Shown piece by piece: positions 25,721-33,938 of a DNA stretch of 64,000 bases. Each line of letters starts with the position of its first letter. Positions within the stretch are counted from its first letter, which is position 1. Under the pieces are notes generated by a model. That model did no database searches. It was not told the DNA's origin and saw only the letters and a list, made by a program, of their open reading frames with translations. The stretch lies in contig CANFHM010000002.1 of assembly GCA_947446975.1 (NCBI GenBank), positions 40,428-104,427 of the forward strand. Reading direction: 5' to 3'. The DNA is from Microthrixaceae bacterium (lineage in GTDB: Bacteria > Actinomycetota > Acidimicrobiia > Acidimicrobiales > Acidimicrobilacustridaceae). The position numbers and the translations under genes were made by a program.

Positions 25721-26671
25721 TCAGGCGAGCAGTGCTCGCAGCGCCGTGAGGTCCTCGTCGGAGGGAGTCCACAGACCGGCGGCGGCGTTGGCCCTGACCT
25801 GCTCCGGTGTGGTGGCCCCGGCGATGACCGACGCCACGGTGGACTGGGCGGCGAGTCCACCCATGGCGACATCGAGCAGGGTGCAGCCCCGCTCCGACGC
25901 GTAGGTCTGGAGCGATTCGACGAGATCGAAGTTGCGGTCGTTGAGCATGCCGGTCATGCCCCACGCGGTGATCCGACCATCGGCAGGGGGCTCCTGCCCG
26001 CGTACGTACTTGCCGGTGAGGAGCCCGCTGGCGAGGGGGAAGTAGGGGAGCATGCCGACGCCGTGCGCCGCACAGGCCGGGATCACCTCGGTCTCGACAT
26101 CGCGTTCGATGAAGCTGTAGAGGTTCTGGGCGCTGATGAACCGCTCGAACCCCGAGGTGCGGGCGATCCAGTCGGCCTCGGTGATCTGCCAGCCGGCGAG
26201 GTTCGAGGATCCGATGTAGCGCACGAGACCATCCCGCACCAGCTCCGTGAGAGCGGCGAGCGTCTCCTCCAGGGGGGTGTTCGGATCCGGCTTGTGCAGT
26301 TGGTAGAGATCGATGTGATCGGTGCCGAGACGCCGCAGGGATCGCTCCACTGCCCTTCGGATGTATCGACGGGACCCCCGTGCGTTCCAGTCGGGCCCGT
26401 TGGTGCCGCGGAGGTCGCTGCCGAACTTCGTGGCGATGACGACCTGATCCCGTCGGGACCCGAGGGCCTTCGCCAGGAACAGTTCGGAGTCGCCGTAGGA
26501 ATCGCTGGTGTCGAACAGGGTGATCCCTGCCTCGATCGCGGCGTCGACCACCTCCTGGGTGGCGTCGGCATCGATGCGCATGCCGAAGTTGTTGCACCCG
26601 AGACCCACGGTCGAGACCATGAGGCCGGAACGGCCGAGGGTGCGGTAGGTCATGTCAGTTGTCGTGGTCAT
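25721..26671 (-). CDS. Aldo/keto reductase
   Basis: 316 residues. MTYRTLGRSGLMVSTVGLGCNNFG is the standard AKR opening; TLFDTSDSYGDSELFLAKAL has the catalytic Asp and Tyr, VVIATKFGSD the Lys, and YQLHKPDPNTPLEETL the His. VASVIAGATTPEQVRANAAAG is the NADPH-binding end. Reduces an aldehyde or ketone with NADPH; subgroup resembles the YajO/YhdN-like AKRs. ATG 26671 is immediately after the stop of the upstream LLM gene (one base between), so both are one operon; the longer ORF-track start lies within that gene. Confidence 0.9.
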   Translation of the reverse strand: MTTTTDMTYRTLGRSGLMVSTVGLGCNNFGMRIDADATQEVVDAAIEAGITLFDTSDSYGDSELFLAKALGSRRDQVVIATKFGSDLRGTNGPDWNARGSRRYIRRAVERSLRRLGTDHIDLYQLHKPDPNTPLEETLAALTELVRDGLVRYIGSSNLAGWQITEADWIARTSGFERFISAQNLYSFIERDVETEVIPACAAHGVGMLPYFPLASGLLTGKYVRGQEPPADGRITAWGMTGMLNDRNFDLVESLQTYASERGCTLLDVAMGGLAAQSTVASVIAGATTPEQVRANAAAGLWTPSDEDLTALRALLA

Positions 26672-26672
26672 G

Positions 26673-27554
26673 TCAGATCCCCAGTGCGTCGCGGGTGCGG
26701 TCGAGTTCGGTGACGTCGGCGGTGGTCGGGACGAGGAAGAGCTCGTCGCAGCCGAGGCCCTCGAGGGTCTCGACGGCATGGCGGAGCGACTCCGGGGTGC
26801 TGGTGCCGAGCATCCCGGCCATCACGCCGGCGAGGTCCTCGCCGAAGATCTTCATGTACGAGTACCCGTAGTCGTGGAGGCGGGTCTCGGCATCGTCGCC
26901 GAGCGCGTACCAGAGGCTGGCGGAGATATGGGGTGCGTCCGCGCGCCCGGCCTCGGCCCAGGCGGACCGGATTCGATCGAACGCCTCGGCTGTTGCGGCC
27001 GGGTCGATGCCGAACACGGTGGACCCATCATCCACGCCGACGGCCCAGCGGGCGGCACGGGCCAGCGCCTTGGGTCCCATGACACCGGCGACGAAGGGAG
27101 GGCCGCCGTCCTGCACCGGCGGGGGACCGACCGGATCGGCCCCCTCGAACGGGGGCTCGCCCTGCCAGATGCGCTTCATCGTGGCGACCTGCTCGTCCAT
27201 CCGGGCCCAGCGGCGCTCGTAGGAGCCGCCGATCGCCCGGTAGTCGTGCTCGCGACCTCCCACGCCGACGCCGACGGTCAGCCGACCGGCGCTGAGCTGA
27301 TCGACCGATGCCAGCTGCTTCGCGACATCGACGGCGTCGTGGGCGGGGAGCACGATGATCGTCGTCCAGAGGCGCACGCGCTCGGTGAGCGCGGCGGCCG
27401 CCGAGAGCTCGACGCACCAGGCATGACTCGGATACGTGACCCGTTCGGGGATGGCCAGTGATGCCCACGGGCCCTCGTCCACCGTGCGACACCAGGCGAG
27501 GGTGTCACTGCGTCCGTGCGCCACCATGGTCGGCATCGTCATCGAGATCTCCAT
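26673..27554 (-). CDS. LLM-class (luciferase-like) oxidoreductase, second copy
   Basis: 293 residues. MEISMTMPTMVAHGRSDTLAWCRTVDE, then TIIVLPAHDAVDVAKQLASVDQLSAGRLTVGVGVGG with the family's SAGRLTVGVG motif, RWARMDEQVATMKRIWQGE and a C-terminal GCDELFLVPT strand. This fits F420-dependent LLM enzymes used in redox steps on cyclic or xenobiotic compounds; cofactor unproven. ATG 27554 is preceded by CATGAT at six bases. Forms an operon with the aldo/keto reductase. The N-terminal extension in the ORF track lies on the opposite strand of the next gene and is not used. Confidence 0.83.
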   Translation of the reverse strand: MEISMTMPTMVAHGRSDTLAWCRTVDEGPWASLAIPERVTYPSHAWCVELSAAAALTERVRLWTTIIVLPAHDAVDVAKQLASVDQLSAGRLTVGVGVGGREHDYRAIGGSYERRWARMDEQVATMKRIWQGEPPFEGADPVGPPPVQDGGPPFVAGVMGPKALARAARWAVGVDDGSTVFGIDPAATAEAFDRIRSAWAEAGRADAPHISASLWYALGDDAETRLHDYGYSYMKIFGEDLAGVMAGMLGTSTPESLRHAVETLEGLGCDELFLVPTTADVTELDRTRDALGI

Positions 27555-27560
27555 GGCGAG

Positions 27561-27566
27561 ATCATG
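27561..27566 (-). promoter_or_regulatory. Possible leaderless -10 box CATGAT for the LLM oxidoreductase at 27554
   Basis: CATGAT six bases before ATG 27554; the first base departs from the TANNNT pattern, so support is modest. Confidence 0.3.
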
Positions 27567-27675
27567 GCGCAGATCGCGCAGCGGTCCGTTCCACATCGGA
27601 CGATCCTCTCCATGCATCGATCCCTGCACGGCGATTGTGGGAGGCTGGAGGCAACGGATCAGTCCTGGGGGAGCC

Positions 27676-29421
27676 ATGTTCGATCTCATCATCCGCAACG
27701 GCACCATCGTCGACGGCACCGGTCGTGCCCGCTTCGTCGGCGACATCGCCATCAGCGACGGGATCCTCGCCCAGGTCGGCGGCACCGTCACCGCCGACGC
27801 CCACCGCGAGATCGACGCCACCGGCATGATCGTCACCCCGGGTTTCGTCGACACGCACACACACTTCGATGGTCAGGTCACGTGGGACGACGTGCTCGAG
27901 CCCTCGGCATCGCATGGAGTGACCACGATCGTCGCTGGGAACTGCGGCGTCGGATTCGCTCCCGTCCTGCCGGAGCGCCGCGAGCAGCTCGTCTCACTCA
28001 TGGAGGGTGTCGAGGACATCCCCGGTGTGGCCATGACCGAGGGGATGACCTGGGACTGGGTCACGTTCCCGGAGTACCTCGACGCGCTCGCCACCCGGCA
28101 GTGGTCGATGGATGTCGGCACCCAGATCACCCACGGCGCCCTGCGGGTCTGGGTCATGGGCGATCGGGCGATCGGCGACACCACACCGTCGCAGGCCGAG
28201 GTCGATCAGATGGCTGCGCTCGTCGCAGAGGCGGTCACCGCCGGCGCCCTCGGTTTCTCGACCTCCCGCACCTTCAGCCACAAGGCTCCGGACGGAAACT
28301 ACGTGCCCGGCACGTTCGCCGGACCCGAGGAGCTGTGGCCGATCGCAGCAGCTGCGGCCGGTGCCGGACGGGTGGTGTTCCAGCTCGCACCGCTCGGCAC
28401 CACGAGCCAGGACCCGGAGGAGGTGCTGAAGGAACTCGACTGGATGCGCCGACTCTCGCTGGACCACGGCATCACCGTCTCGCCGGTGCTGGCCCAGATC
28501 CCCACCAACCCCGGTCTCGCCCGTGAGGTGCTCGACGCCGCGCTCGCCGCCCGGGCCGATGGCGCGATGGTCATCCCGCAGGTCTCGGCGAAGTCGCAGG
28601 GGCTGCTCCTCGGGCTGCAGACCTCCCACGCCTTCATGCGCCGACCCAGTTTCGTGGAACTCGCCGAACAGTTCTCCGATGATCTCCCCGGGCTCGTCGC
28701 CCGACTGCGAGATCCCGACGTCCGTCGGACCATCCTCGACGAAGCGGATCTGCCGCCCTCGGGAGCGTTGTTCGAGGGCATCGCCGTCTTCGCCCAGCAC
28801 GCTGCAGCGATCATCTTCCCGATCGACGCTGCAGTCGATCAGGAGCCCACCGCCGATCGCAGTGTGGCGGGGTTGGCCGTCGCGCAGGGTGTCGATCCCC
28901 TCGAGGTCATGTACGACCTGATGCTGACCGACGATGGGCGCGCGCTGCTCATGGCGGCCATCAACAACTACGACGGCGGCTCGCTCGACCGGGTGCACGA
29001 CATGCTCACCCATCCGGCTTCAGTGATCGGCCTGTCCGACGCCGGGGCGCACTGCGGCCTCCTCGTCGATGCATCCATGCCCACGATGCTGCTCACCCAC
29101 TGGGTGCGCGACCGCACCCGTGGTCCGCGCATCGCTCTGGAGTCGGCGGTCCGGATGCAGACCGCCGACACCGCCGATCTCTACGGTCTCGGCGATCGCG
29201 GTCGACTCATCGCCGGGCTGCGGGCCGATCTCAACATCATCGATCTCGAGAACCTCCGCCTGCTTCCGCCCGAGGTGCTCCATGATCTCCCGGCCGGCTC
29301 GCGCCGTCTCGTGCAGCGGGCGGTCGGGTACCGCGCCACCATCGTCGCCGGAACAGTCACGAGGGAGCATGACGCCGACACCGGCGCACGCCCCGGACGA
29401 CTCATCCGCGGCGCCCGCTGA
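27676..29421 (+). CDS. Amidohydrolase related to N-acyl-D-amino-acid deacylases
   Basis: 581 residues. MFDLIIRNGTIVDGTGRARFVGDIAI and GFVDTHTHFDGQVTWDD are the N-terminal beta-sandwich and the HxH metal site. GNCGVGFAP keeps the bridging Cys of D-aminoacylases, and IGLSDAGAHCGLL the catalytic Asp. The usual His of the HxSHLK strand is replaced (VVFQLAPLGTTS), so chemistry may differ from true deacylases. The last 80 residues rebuild the small beta domain. ATG 27676 follows TGGGGGAG. The family hydrolyses N-acyl or cyclic amide bonds; substrate unknown. Confidence 0.82.
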   Translation: MFDLIIRNGTIVDGTGRARFVGDIAISDGILAQVGGTVTADAHREIDATGMIVTPGFVDTHTHFDGQVTWDDVLEPSASHGVTTIVAGNCGVGFAPVLPERREQLVSLMEGVEDIPGVAMTEGMTWDWVTFPEYLDALATRQWSMDVGTQITHGALRVWVMGDRAIGDTTPSQAEVDQMAALVAEAVTAGALGFSTSRTFSHKAPDGNYVPGTFAGPEELWPIAAAAAGAGRVVFQLAPLGTTSQDPEEVLKELDWMRRLSLDHGITVSPVLAQIPTNPGLAREVLDAALAARADGAMVIPQVSAKSQGLLLGLQTSHAFMRRPSFVELAEQFSDDLPGLVARLRDPDVRRTILDEADLPPSGALFEGIAVFAQHAAAIIFPIDAAVDQEPTADRSVAGLAVAQGVDPLEVMYDLMLTDDGRALLMAAINNYDGGSLDRVHDMLTHPASVIGLSDAGAHCGLLVDASMPTMLLTHWVRDRTRGPRIALESAVRMQTADTADLYGLGDRGRLIAGLRADLNIIDLENLRLLPPEVLHDLPAGSRRLVQRAVGYRATIVAGTVTREHDADTGARPGRLIRGAR

Positions 29422-29440
29422 CCCCGGAACCTCCGGGCCC

Positions 29441-29483
29441 ATCCGAACCGACAGCATCCGAACCGACAGCATCTGAATCGCAT
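29441..29483. repeat. 15-bp direct repeat upstream of cupin gene
   Basis: ATCCGAACCGACAGC occurs twice in tandem (29441-29455 and 29456-29470), followed by a diverged partial third copy (ATCTGAATCGCAT). It lies just after the amidohydrolase stop and about 35-65 bases before the cupin start. Confidence 0.8.
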
Positions 29484-29505
29484 CCATCATCACCTGAGGA
29501 GAATC

Positions 29506-29967
29506 ATGGCCATCACCGAGTCGAACATGCAGGAAGCCACCCACCTCTCGACCGAGCAGATCCCCTTCGTGGAACTCGGAGGCGGCAACAAGCTGCGGGT
29601 GCTGCAGGTGAAGGAGCAGGAGGGGCTCTGGATCATCGAGAACATCTTCCAGGCCGGCTTCGAGGTGCAGGCCCATCGCCACACCGGACCGGTGTGGGGC
29701 TACACGACGAGCGGTGCGTGGAAGTACAAGGAGTACGACTACGTGAACCGTGCCGGATCGTTCCTGTACGAACCGGCCGGTTCGGTACACACGCTGCAGT
29801 GTGTGGAGGACGACACCCGGGTGTGGTTCCACATGACCGGCTGCAACCTCAACCTCGACGCCGACGGCAACGTGGAGTCCGTCACCGACGGCGCGCTCAC
29901 GCTCATGGGCTATCTCGCCATGGCCGAGGCCCAGGGTCTCGGCCGTCCTCCGGTGCTCATCGGCTGA
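29506..29967 (+). CDS. Cupin-domain protein (2,4'-dihydroxyacetophenone dioxygenase-like)
   Basis: 153 residues. Central cupin motif: FEVQAHRHTGPVWGYTTSGAW holds two His ligands and AGSFLYEPAGSVHTLQC the third. The layout is that of the ChrR/2,4'-dihydroxyacetophenone dioxygenase-type cupins, which bind iron or zinc and cleave carbon-carbon bonds in some members. Assignment to an enzyme is inference. GAGGAG stands five bases before ATG 29506. It is downstream of the D-aminoacylase-like gene, with an 84-base gap containing the direct repeat. Confidence 0.75.
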   Translation: MAITESNMQEATHLSTEQIPFVELGGGNKLRVLQVKEQEGLWIIENIFQAGFEVQAHRHTGPVWGYTTSGAWKYKEYDYVNRAGSFLYEPAGSVHTLQCVEDDTRVWFHMTGCNLNLDADGNVESVTDGALTLMGYLAMAEAQGLGRPPVLIG

Positions 29968-30006
29968 TCACCGGCCACCGGCCACCGGCCACGATCACCG
30001 ATCAGC
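29963..30006. terminator. Inverted repeat joining two convergent stop codons, with 7-bp tandem repeats in the loop
   Basis: GCTGATC (29963-29969) and GATCAGC (30000-30006) are exact inverted copies that contain the stop codons of the cupin and hydrolase genes. The loop holds three tandem copies of ACCGGCC. Possible bidirectional terminator; no U-tract. Confidence 0.4.
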
Positions 30007-30904
30007 GGAGATGTTCCCCGAGGAAGTCGATCATCAGGCTGATGGAGTGGTCGCGGACGTCTCCGTCGTAGTCGCTGAAATGGTGGCCCTCGAACACCGA
30101 GAGTCGTTTCGGCTCGCGCGCCCGCTCGAAGGCGGCGAGCGCGGTCGCGGTGGGGGCGACCCGGTCCTCGGCGGCGACGTTCATCATCAGCGCCCGTGGG
30201 GAGATGCGGGCAGCGCACACCATCGGATCGAAGCTCGGATCCCCGGTGAACGAGGCGGTGAAGAGGTTCTCCCAACCGGTGCCGGGACCCTCGCGCAGGA
30301 ACCACTCGGAGGACTCCGGCTGATCGAGGAACGCCGGTTCCTCGTCGCCGGGTTCGCGCACCACCGGCATGGGGCCGATCACGATCCGCTCCGGGATCGG
30401 CGACTCTCCCCGGATGATCGCGGCGATGCGTTCGAACGCCACCTCGTCCGCAGCGGGGTCGAGAGGTGATTCCGTGCCGGCGAACGGTGCATTGGCGATC
30501 ACTGCCCGCACCCGGTGATCAACTGCGCCGAGAACGATGGATTCACCGCCGCTGAAGCTCGAACCCCACAGGGCGAGACGATCGGGATCGATCCCGGGCT
30601 GCTGCTCGAGCCAGTCGAGGACACGACGCATGTCCATGGTCTGGAGCCACGGATCGATCGCCAGTCGTGGTGTTCCCCCGGACGCTCCGAGGCAGCGATG
30701 GTCGTAGAGCGCAACAGCGAATCCGGCGTCGGCGAACGCCTCGGCGAACGCCGGGAGCCCCATCCGACGCGTGGCGGAGAACCCATGGCTCATCACGACC
30801 CCGGGGACGGGTCCCGGGTGCAGCGCCGGATCAGGGAGGTGGAGATCACCCTCGAGGGTGAATCCATCGACGGAGACGGAGAAGGAGGTGACGGTGGAGG
30901 ACAT
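30002..30904 (-). CDS. Alpha/beta hydrolase (dienelactone-hydrolase-like)
   Basis: 300 residues. VPGVVMSHGFSATRRMGLPAFAEAF is the oxyanion-hole strand, LALWGSSFSGGESIVLG has the nucleophile elbow G-S-S-F-S-G, NVAAEDRVAPTATA the acid Asp, and FEGHHFSDYDGD the catalytic His. This matches the DUF1100/acetyl-xylan-esterase-like hydrolases with an N-terminal beta hairpin (FSVSVDGFTLEGDLHLP). Substrate unknown. The start is ATG 30904 with TAGCAT six bases before it. Divergent from the thiolase-like gene at 30960. Confidence 0.87.
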   Translation of the reverse strand: MSSTVTSFSVSVDGFTLEGDLHLPDPALHPGPVPGVVMSHGFSATRRMGLPAFAEAFADAGFAVALYDHRCLGASGGTPRLAIDPWLQTMDMRRVLDWLEQQPGIDPDRLALWGSSFSGGESIVLGAVDHRVRAVIANAPFAGTESPLDPAADEVAFERIAAIIRGESPIPERIVIGPMPVVREPGDEEPAFLDQPESSEWFLREGPGTGWENLFTASFTGDPSFDPMVCAARISPRALMMNVAAEDRVAPTATALAAFERAREPKRLSVFEGHHFSDYDGDVRDHSISLMIDFLGEHLR

Positions 30905-30910
30905 CGTCAG

Positions 30911-30916
30911 ATGCTA
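30911..30916 (-). promoter_or_regulatory. Putative leaderless -10 box TAGCAT for the hydrolase at 30904
   Basis: TAGCAT exactly six bases before ATG 30904. Confidence 0.52.
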
Positions 30917-30959
30917 GGAACATCGGCGTGAAGGTGTCGCCATACGGGGGGAGCAGGTC

Positions 30960-32126
30960 ATGACACAGCGCTCGCTCCACGATGTCGTGATCGTCGGCGT
31001 CAACAACACGCCCCAGGCCAAGCTGCTCGAGGGGCATGATTCCCGGAGCGTCTCGCTCGCCGCCGCACTCGGTGCCGTCGCCGATGCCGGGCTCTCTCCG
31101 CTCGACATCGACGGTGTCGTCGGGCCGTTCGGCAACGACTTCATCCATCAGCACCGCATCGGCCCGGTCTGGCGGTCGCTCTCACCGCTCGGCATCCCCG
31201 CGGTCCTCGAGGCGGCGATGGCCATCGCCTGTGGTCTGGCCACCACCGTGCTGATCACCACCGGTGAGGCCGGTTCGCATCGCCACCGCACATCGACCGC
31301 ACCCTGGACCCGTCCGACCAACGAGTTCGTGGCCCCCTACGGGATGTTCACCGCCGCGGAGTTCGCGCTCATGGCTCGACGTCATATGCATCTGTACGGC
31401 ACGACGCAGGAGTCTCTCGCCCATGTCGCCGCCGTCATCAGGAACAACGGGCACGTCCACCCGGAGGCGGTCTTCCACGGTCGTGGCCCGTTCACCGCTT
31501 CCGATGTGCTCGCCAGTCGCATGGTGGCCGATCCGTTCCATCTCCTCGACTGCGCCATGACCTCCGAGGGTGGCGCGGCGCTGGTGCTCACCTCGGCCGA
31601 TCGCGCCGCCGGTCGCGTGCATCCCGTGCACATCCTCGGTGGTGGGATCGACCATTTCGGTCCGGCGTATCAGAACCCGCCGGTCTGGGAGTCCGGAGGT
31701 CGACGCCGACCGGATCTCATCGTCGGCACAGTCGGCCGCCGGGCGTCAGAGCTGGCCTTCGCGGCGGCCGGTCTGGGACCCCAGGACGTCGATGTGTGCG
31801 AGTTCTACGACCCGTTCTCCTTCGAGATCATCCGGCAGTTCGAGGCCTACGGGTTCTGCGGTGTGGGGGAGGGGGGTGACTTCGTGCTCTCCGGGGTCAT
31901 CGAGCCGGGGGGTCGGTTCCCGATCACCACCGATGGGGGCACCATGTCGTTCAGTCACGGGGGCGCCGCCGTGCAGCTCCTGCAGCGCGTCATCAGGGGG
32001 GTGCAGCAGCTGCGTGGAACCTGTTCGACGATGCAGGTCGCCGGCGCGGAGGTCGCCATGTGCACCGGCGGCGGCTCGGGGGCCATGTTCACCGATGTGC
32101 TCCTGCTCGGGACCTCGAAGCCATGA
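30960..32126 (+). CDS. Thiolase-fold lipid-transfer/aldolase protein (SCP2/Ltp2-like)
   Basis: 388 residues. HDVVIVGVNNTPQAKLLEG to TSADRAAGRVHPVHILG follows the thiolase fold of the SCP2/nonspecific lipid transfer group. The usual nucleophilic Cys block reads EAAMAIACGLATTVLI here, so the acyl-accepting Cys is absent. CEFYDPFSFEIIRQFEAYGFC, MSFSHGGAAVQLL and VAMCTGGGSGAMF match the C-terminal active-site region. Cys-less proteins paired with a DUF35 partner include the Ltp2 retro-aldolase of steroid side-chain degradation, and that pairing occurs here (four-base overlap with 32123). A retro-aldol or lyase step on a CoA ester is therefore likely. GGGGGGAGCAGG precedes ATG 30960. Confidence 0.8.
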   Translation: MTQRSLHDVVIVGVNNTPQAKLLEGHDSRSVSLAAALGAVADAGLSPLDIDGVVGPFGNDFIHQHRIGPVWRSLSPLGIPAVLEAAMAIACGLATTVLITTGEAGSHRHRTSTAPWTRPTNEFVAPYGMFTAAEFALMARRHMHLYGTTQESLAHVAAVIRNNGHVHPEAVFHGRGPFTASDVLASRMVADPFHLLDCAMTSEGGAALVLTSADRAAGRVHPVHILGGGIDHFGPAYQNPPVWESGGRRRPDLIVGTVGRRASELAFAAAGLGPQDVDVCEFYDPFSFEIIRQFEAYGFCGVGEGGDFVLSGVIEPGGRFPITTDGGTMSFSHGGAAVQLLQRVIRGVQQLRGTCSTMQVAGAEVAMCTGGGSGAMFTDVLLLGTSKP

Positions 32127-32545
32127 CCCTGCTGCGACCCCAAGTCGGACCGATCACCGGCCCTGATCCCTCGGTGTTCTCGCAGCACTACTGGGACGGC
32201 TGTGCCGCCGGTGAGCTGCGCTTCCAGCGTTGTGCGGTCTGCGACACCGCGGTGCACACACCTGCCGCCGTGTGTCCCTCATGCGGATCGGAGGAGCTGC
32301 GATGGGAGTCCAGCAGCGGCCGGGGGGTGATCCACAGCGTCACGATCGTATGGCGACCGGTGACACCTGCGTTCGAGGCGCCGTACGCCCCGGCGATCAT
32401 CGAGCTCGAGGAGGGCTGGTTCCTGCTGACCTCGGTCATCGACTGCGACACCGACGGCGAGGAACTCGCCATCGGGGCTCCTGTCGAGATCGTGTTCCAT
32501 CCGCTCGCCGACGGCTTCGTGATCCCCTACGCCCGTCCGCGTTGA
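32123..32545 (+). CDS. DUF35 zinc-ribbon/OB-fold acyl-CoA-binding protein
   Basis: 140 residues. CAVCDTAVHTPAAVCPSCG gives the four-Cys zinc ribbon (Cys37, 40, 51, 54), followed by an OB fold (GVIHSVTIVWRPVTPAFEAPYAPAIIELEEG). YWDGCAAGELRFQRC is the N-terminal helical hook. DUF35 proteins bind the CoA thioester and form a complex with thiolase-like or hydratase partners, as in Ltp2-ChsH2. The start overlaps the partner's stop by ATGA; the ORF-track start inside the thiolase is not used. Confidence 0.88.
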   Translation: MTLLRPQVGPITGPDPSVFSQHYWDGCAAGELRFQRCAVCDTAVHTPAAVCPSCGSEELRWESSSGRGVIHSVTIVWRPVTPAFEAPYAPAIIELEEGWFLLTSVIDCDTDGEELAIGAPVEIVFHPLADGFVIPYARPR

Positions 32546-32630
32546 GCTCCGCTCGGCCGCATCACCGCCATGGCGCCGGCCGGTTCCGAGTGCCCTCGTC
32601 GCGACCGGAGACCGATGTCACAGCGCAGAG

Positions 32631-32643
32631 TTGATCGAGTCAA
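32631..32643. promoter_or_regulatory. Imperfect dyad TTGATCGAGTCAA, possible operator
   Basis: TTGA and TCAA flank a five-base centre, 13 bases before a TACCTT -10-like box (32656-32661), in the only larger gap of this cluster. A MarR gene lies downstream. Operator function is a guess. Confidence 0.25.
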
Positions 32644-32712
32644 GACTGAGCGGTGTACCTTGCCGACGTGGGCCCGACCGGTGCCCGCATCGTCCATCTC
32701 CGAGGAGTCCCC

Positions 32713-33909
32713 ATGGCAGCTGACGACCGCTACACGATCATCTCCGCCGACGGCCATGCCGGCGGCAGTCATGCGCAGTACCGCGAGTACCTCACCGCCG
32801 AGATGCAGGTGGAGTTCGACAACTGGCGCGGTGGGTACAAGAACCCGTTCCGCGATCTCCAGGACGACGGACGCACCCGCAACTGGGACACCGAGCGTCG
32901 CAACGGCGATCTCGATGCCGAGGGCGTCGCCGCCGAGGTGCTGTTCCCCAACACCGTCCCGCCGTTCTTCCCGACCGGTGTGGTCATCGCACCGGCACCC
33001 TCGCCGGAGGATTTCCCCCGTCGTCTCGCCGGTCTGCGTGCCCACAACCGCTGGCTGGTGGATTTCGTCGCCGAGTCGCCCGAGCGTCGGGCCGGTCTCG
33101 CCCAGATCGCGCTGAACGATGTCGACGAGGCGATCGCCGATGTGAAGTGGGCCCGTGAGCAGGGTCTGCGCGGCATCCTCCTCCCCGGTGTCTCACCCGA
33201 CACCCCCTGGATCGACCCCCTGTTCTCGGCCATCTACGACCCGCTGTGGGCGGTCTGCCAGGACCTCGACATGTCGATCACGCATCACGCCGGCGGCAGC
33301 GGCATCCCCAACTACGGCAAGCACGACTCCGCCATCACGATGTTCGTGCTGGAGTCCGGCTTCTTCGCCAACCGGGCACTGTGGCACCTCATCATGTCCG
33401 GTGTGTTCGAACGCTTCCCGGGTCTGAAGTTCGTCATGACCGAGCAGGGCACCTCATGGCTCCCGCCGGCGCTCACCCGCATGGACGACATCCACAACTC
33501 CATGGTCAACGGTCGTATCGGTGAGATCGGCATGCCCAAGTCCGGTGCGCTGCCGCATCGTCCGAGCGACTACTTCCGTCGCAACTGCTTCCTCGGAGCG
33601 AGCTTCCCCTCCCCGGGCGAGGCGGCGACCTTCCACGACATCGGCATCGACAAGATCATGTGGGGCAGTGATTACCCCCACAACGAAGCCTGCTCGCCGC
33701 TGTCACGTGAGTCGCTGCGTCACAGCTTCAAGGGCTGGAGCGAGGCCGACATGCGCAAGATCCTCTCCGAGAACGCTGCGGCGGTCTACGGCTTCGATCT
33801 CGACGCCCTGGCCCCGATCGCCGCGAAGATCGGACCCACGGTCGCCGAACTGGCCGAGCCCCTCACCGAGGTCCCGGACCACCAGAGTCCGGCCTTCCAG
33901 CGGGCCTGA
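32713..33909 (+). CDS. Amidohydrolase family 2 protein, second copy
   Basis: 398 residues. YTIISADGHAGGSHAQYREYL is the N-terminal metal-site segment with His in the position seen in this branch; ITHHAGGSGIPNYGK has further His ligands, FVMTEQGTSWLPPAL the Glu strand, and KIMWGSDYPHNEACSPL the conserved Asp. The branch includes ACMSD-like decarboxylases and hydratases or hydrolases of cyclic acids. Compared with 14533, the N-terminal motif differs (ADGHAGG against VDDHLVEP), so they are not simple duplicates. ATG 32713 follows GAGGAG by six bases; the ORF-track start 20 codons upstream has no such signal. Confidence 0.85.
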   Translation: MAADDRYTIISADGHAGGSHAQYREYLTAEMQVEFDNWRGGYKNPFRDLQDDGRTRNWDTERRNGDLDAEGVAAEVLFPNTVPPFFPTGVVIAPAPSPEDFPRRLAGLRAHNRWLVDFVAESPERRAGLAQIALNDVDEAIADVKWAREQGLRGILLPGVSPDTPWIDPLFSAIYDPLWAVCQDLDMSITHHAGGSGIPNYGKHDSAITMFVLESGFFANRALWHLIMSGVFERFPGLKFVMTEQGTSWLPPALTRMDDIHNSMVNGRIGEIGMPKSGALPHRPSDYFRRNCFLGASFPSPGEAATFHDIGIDKIMWGSDYPHNEACSPLSRESLRHSFKGWSEADMRKILSENAAAVYGFDLDALAPIAAKIGPTVAELAEPLTEVPDHQSPAFQRA

Positions 33910-33938
33910 GCCCGAACGCCGCGAGCTGATCCCCGAAT

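Noticed and set aside
27554-27860. N-terminal extension of the second LLM gene in the ORF track
   Set aside because: The added residues lack the luciferase-like pattern and overlap the start of the opposite amidohydrolase; ATG 27554 begins the fold.
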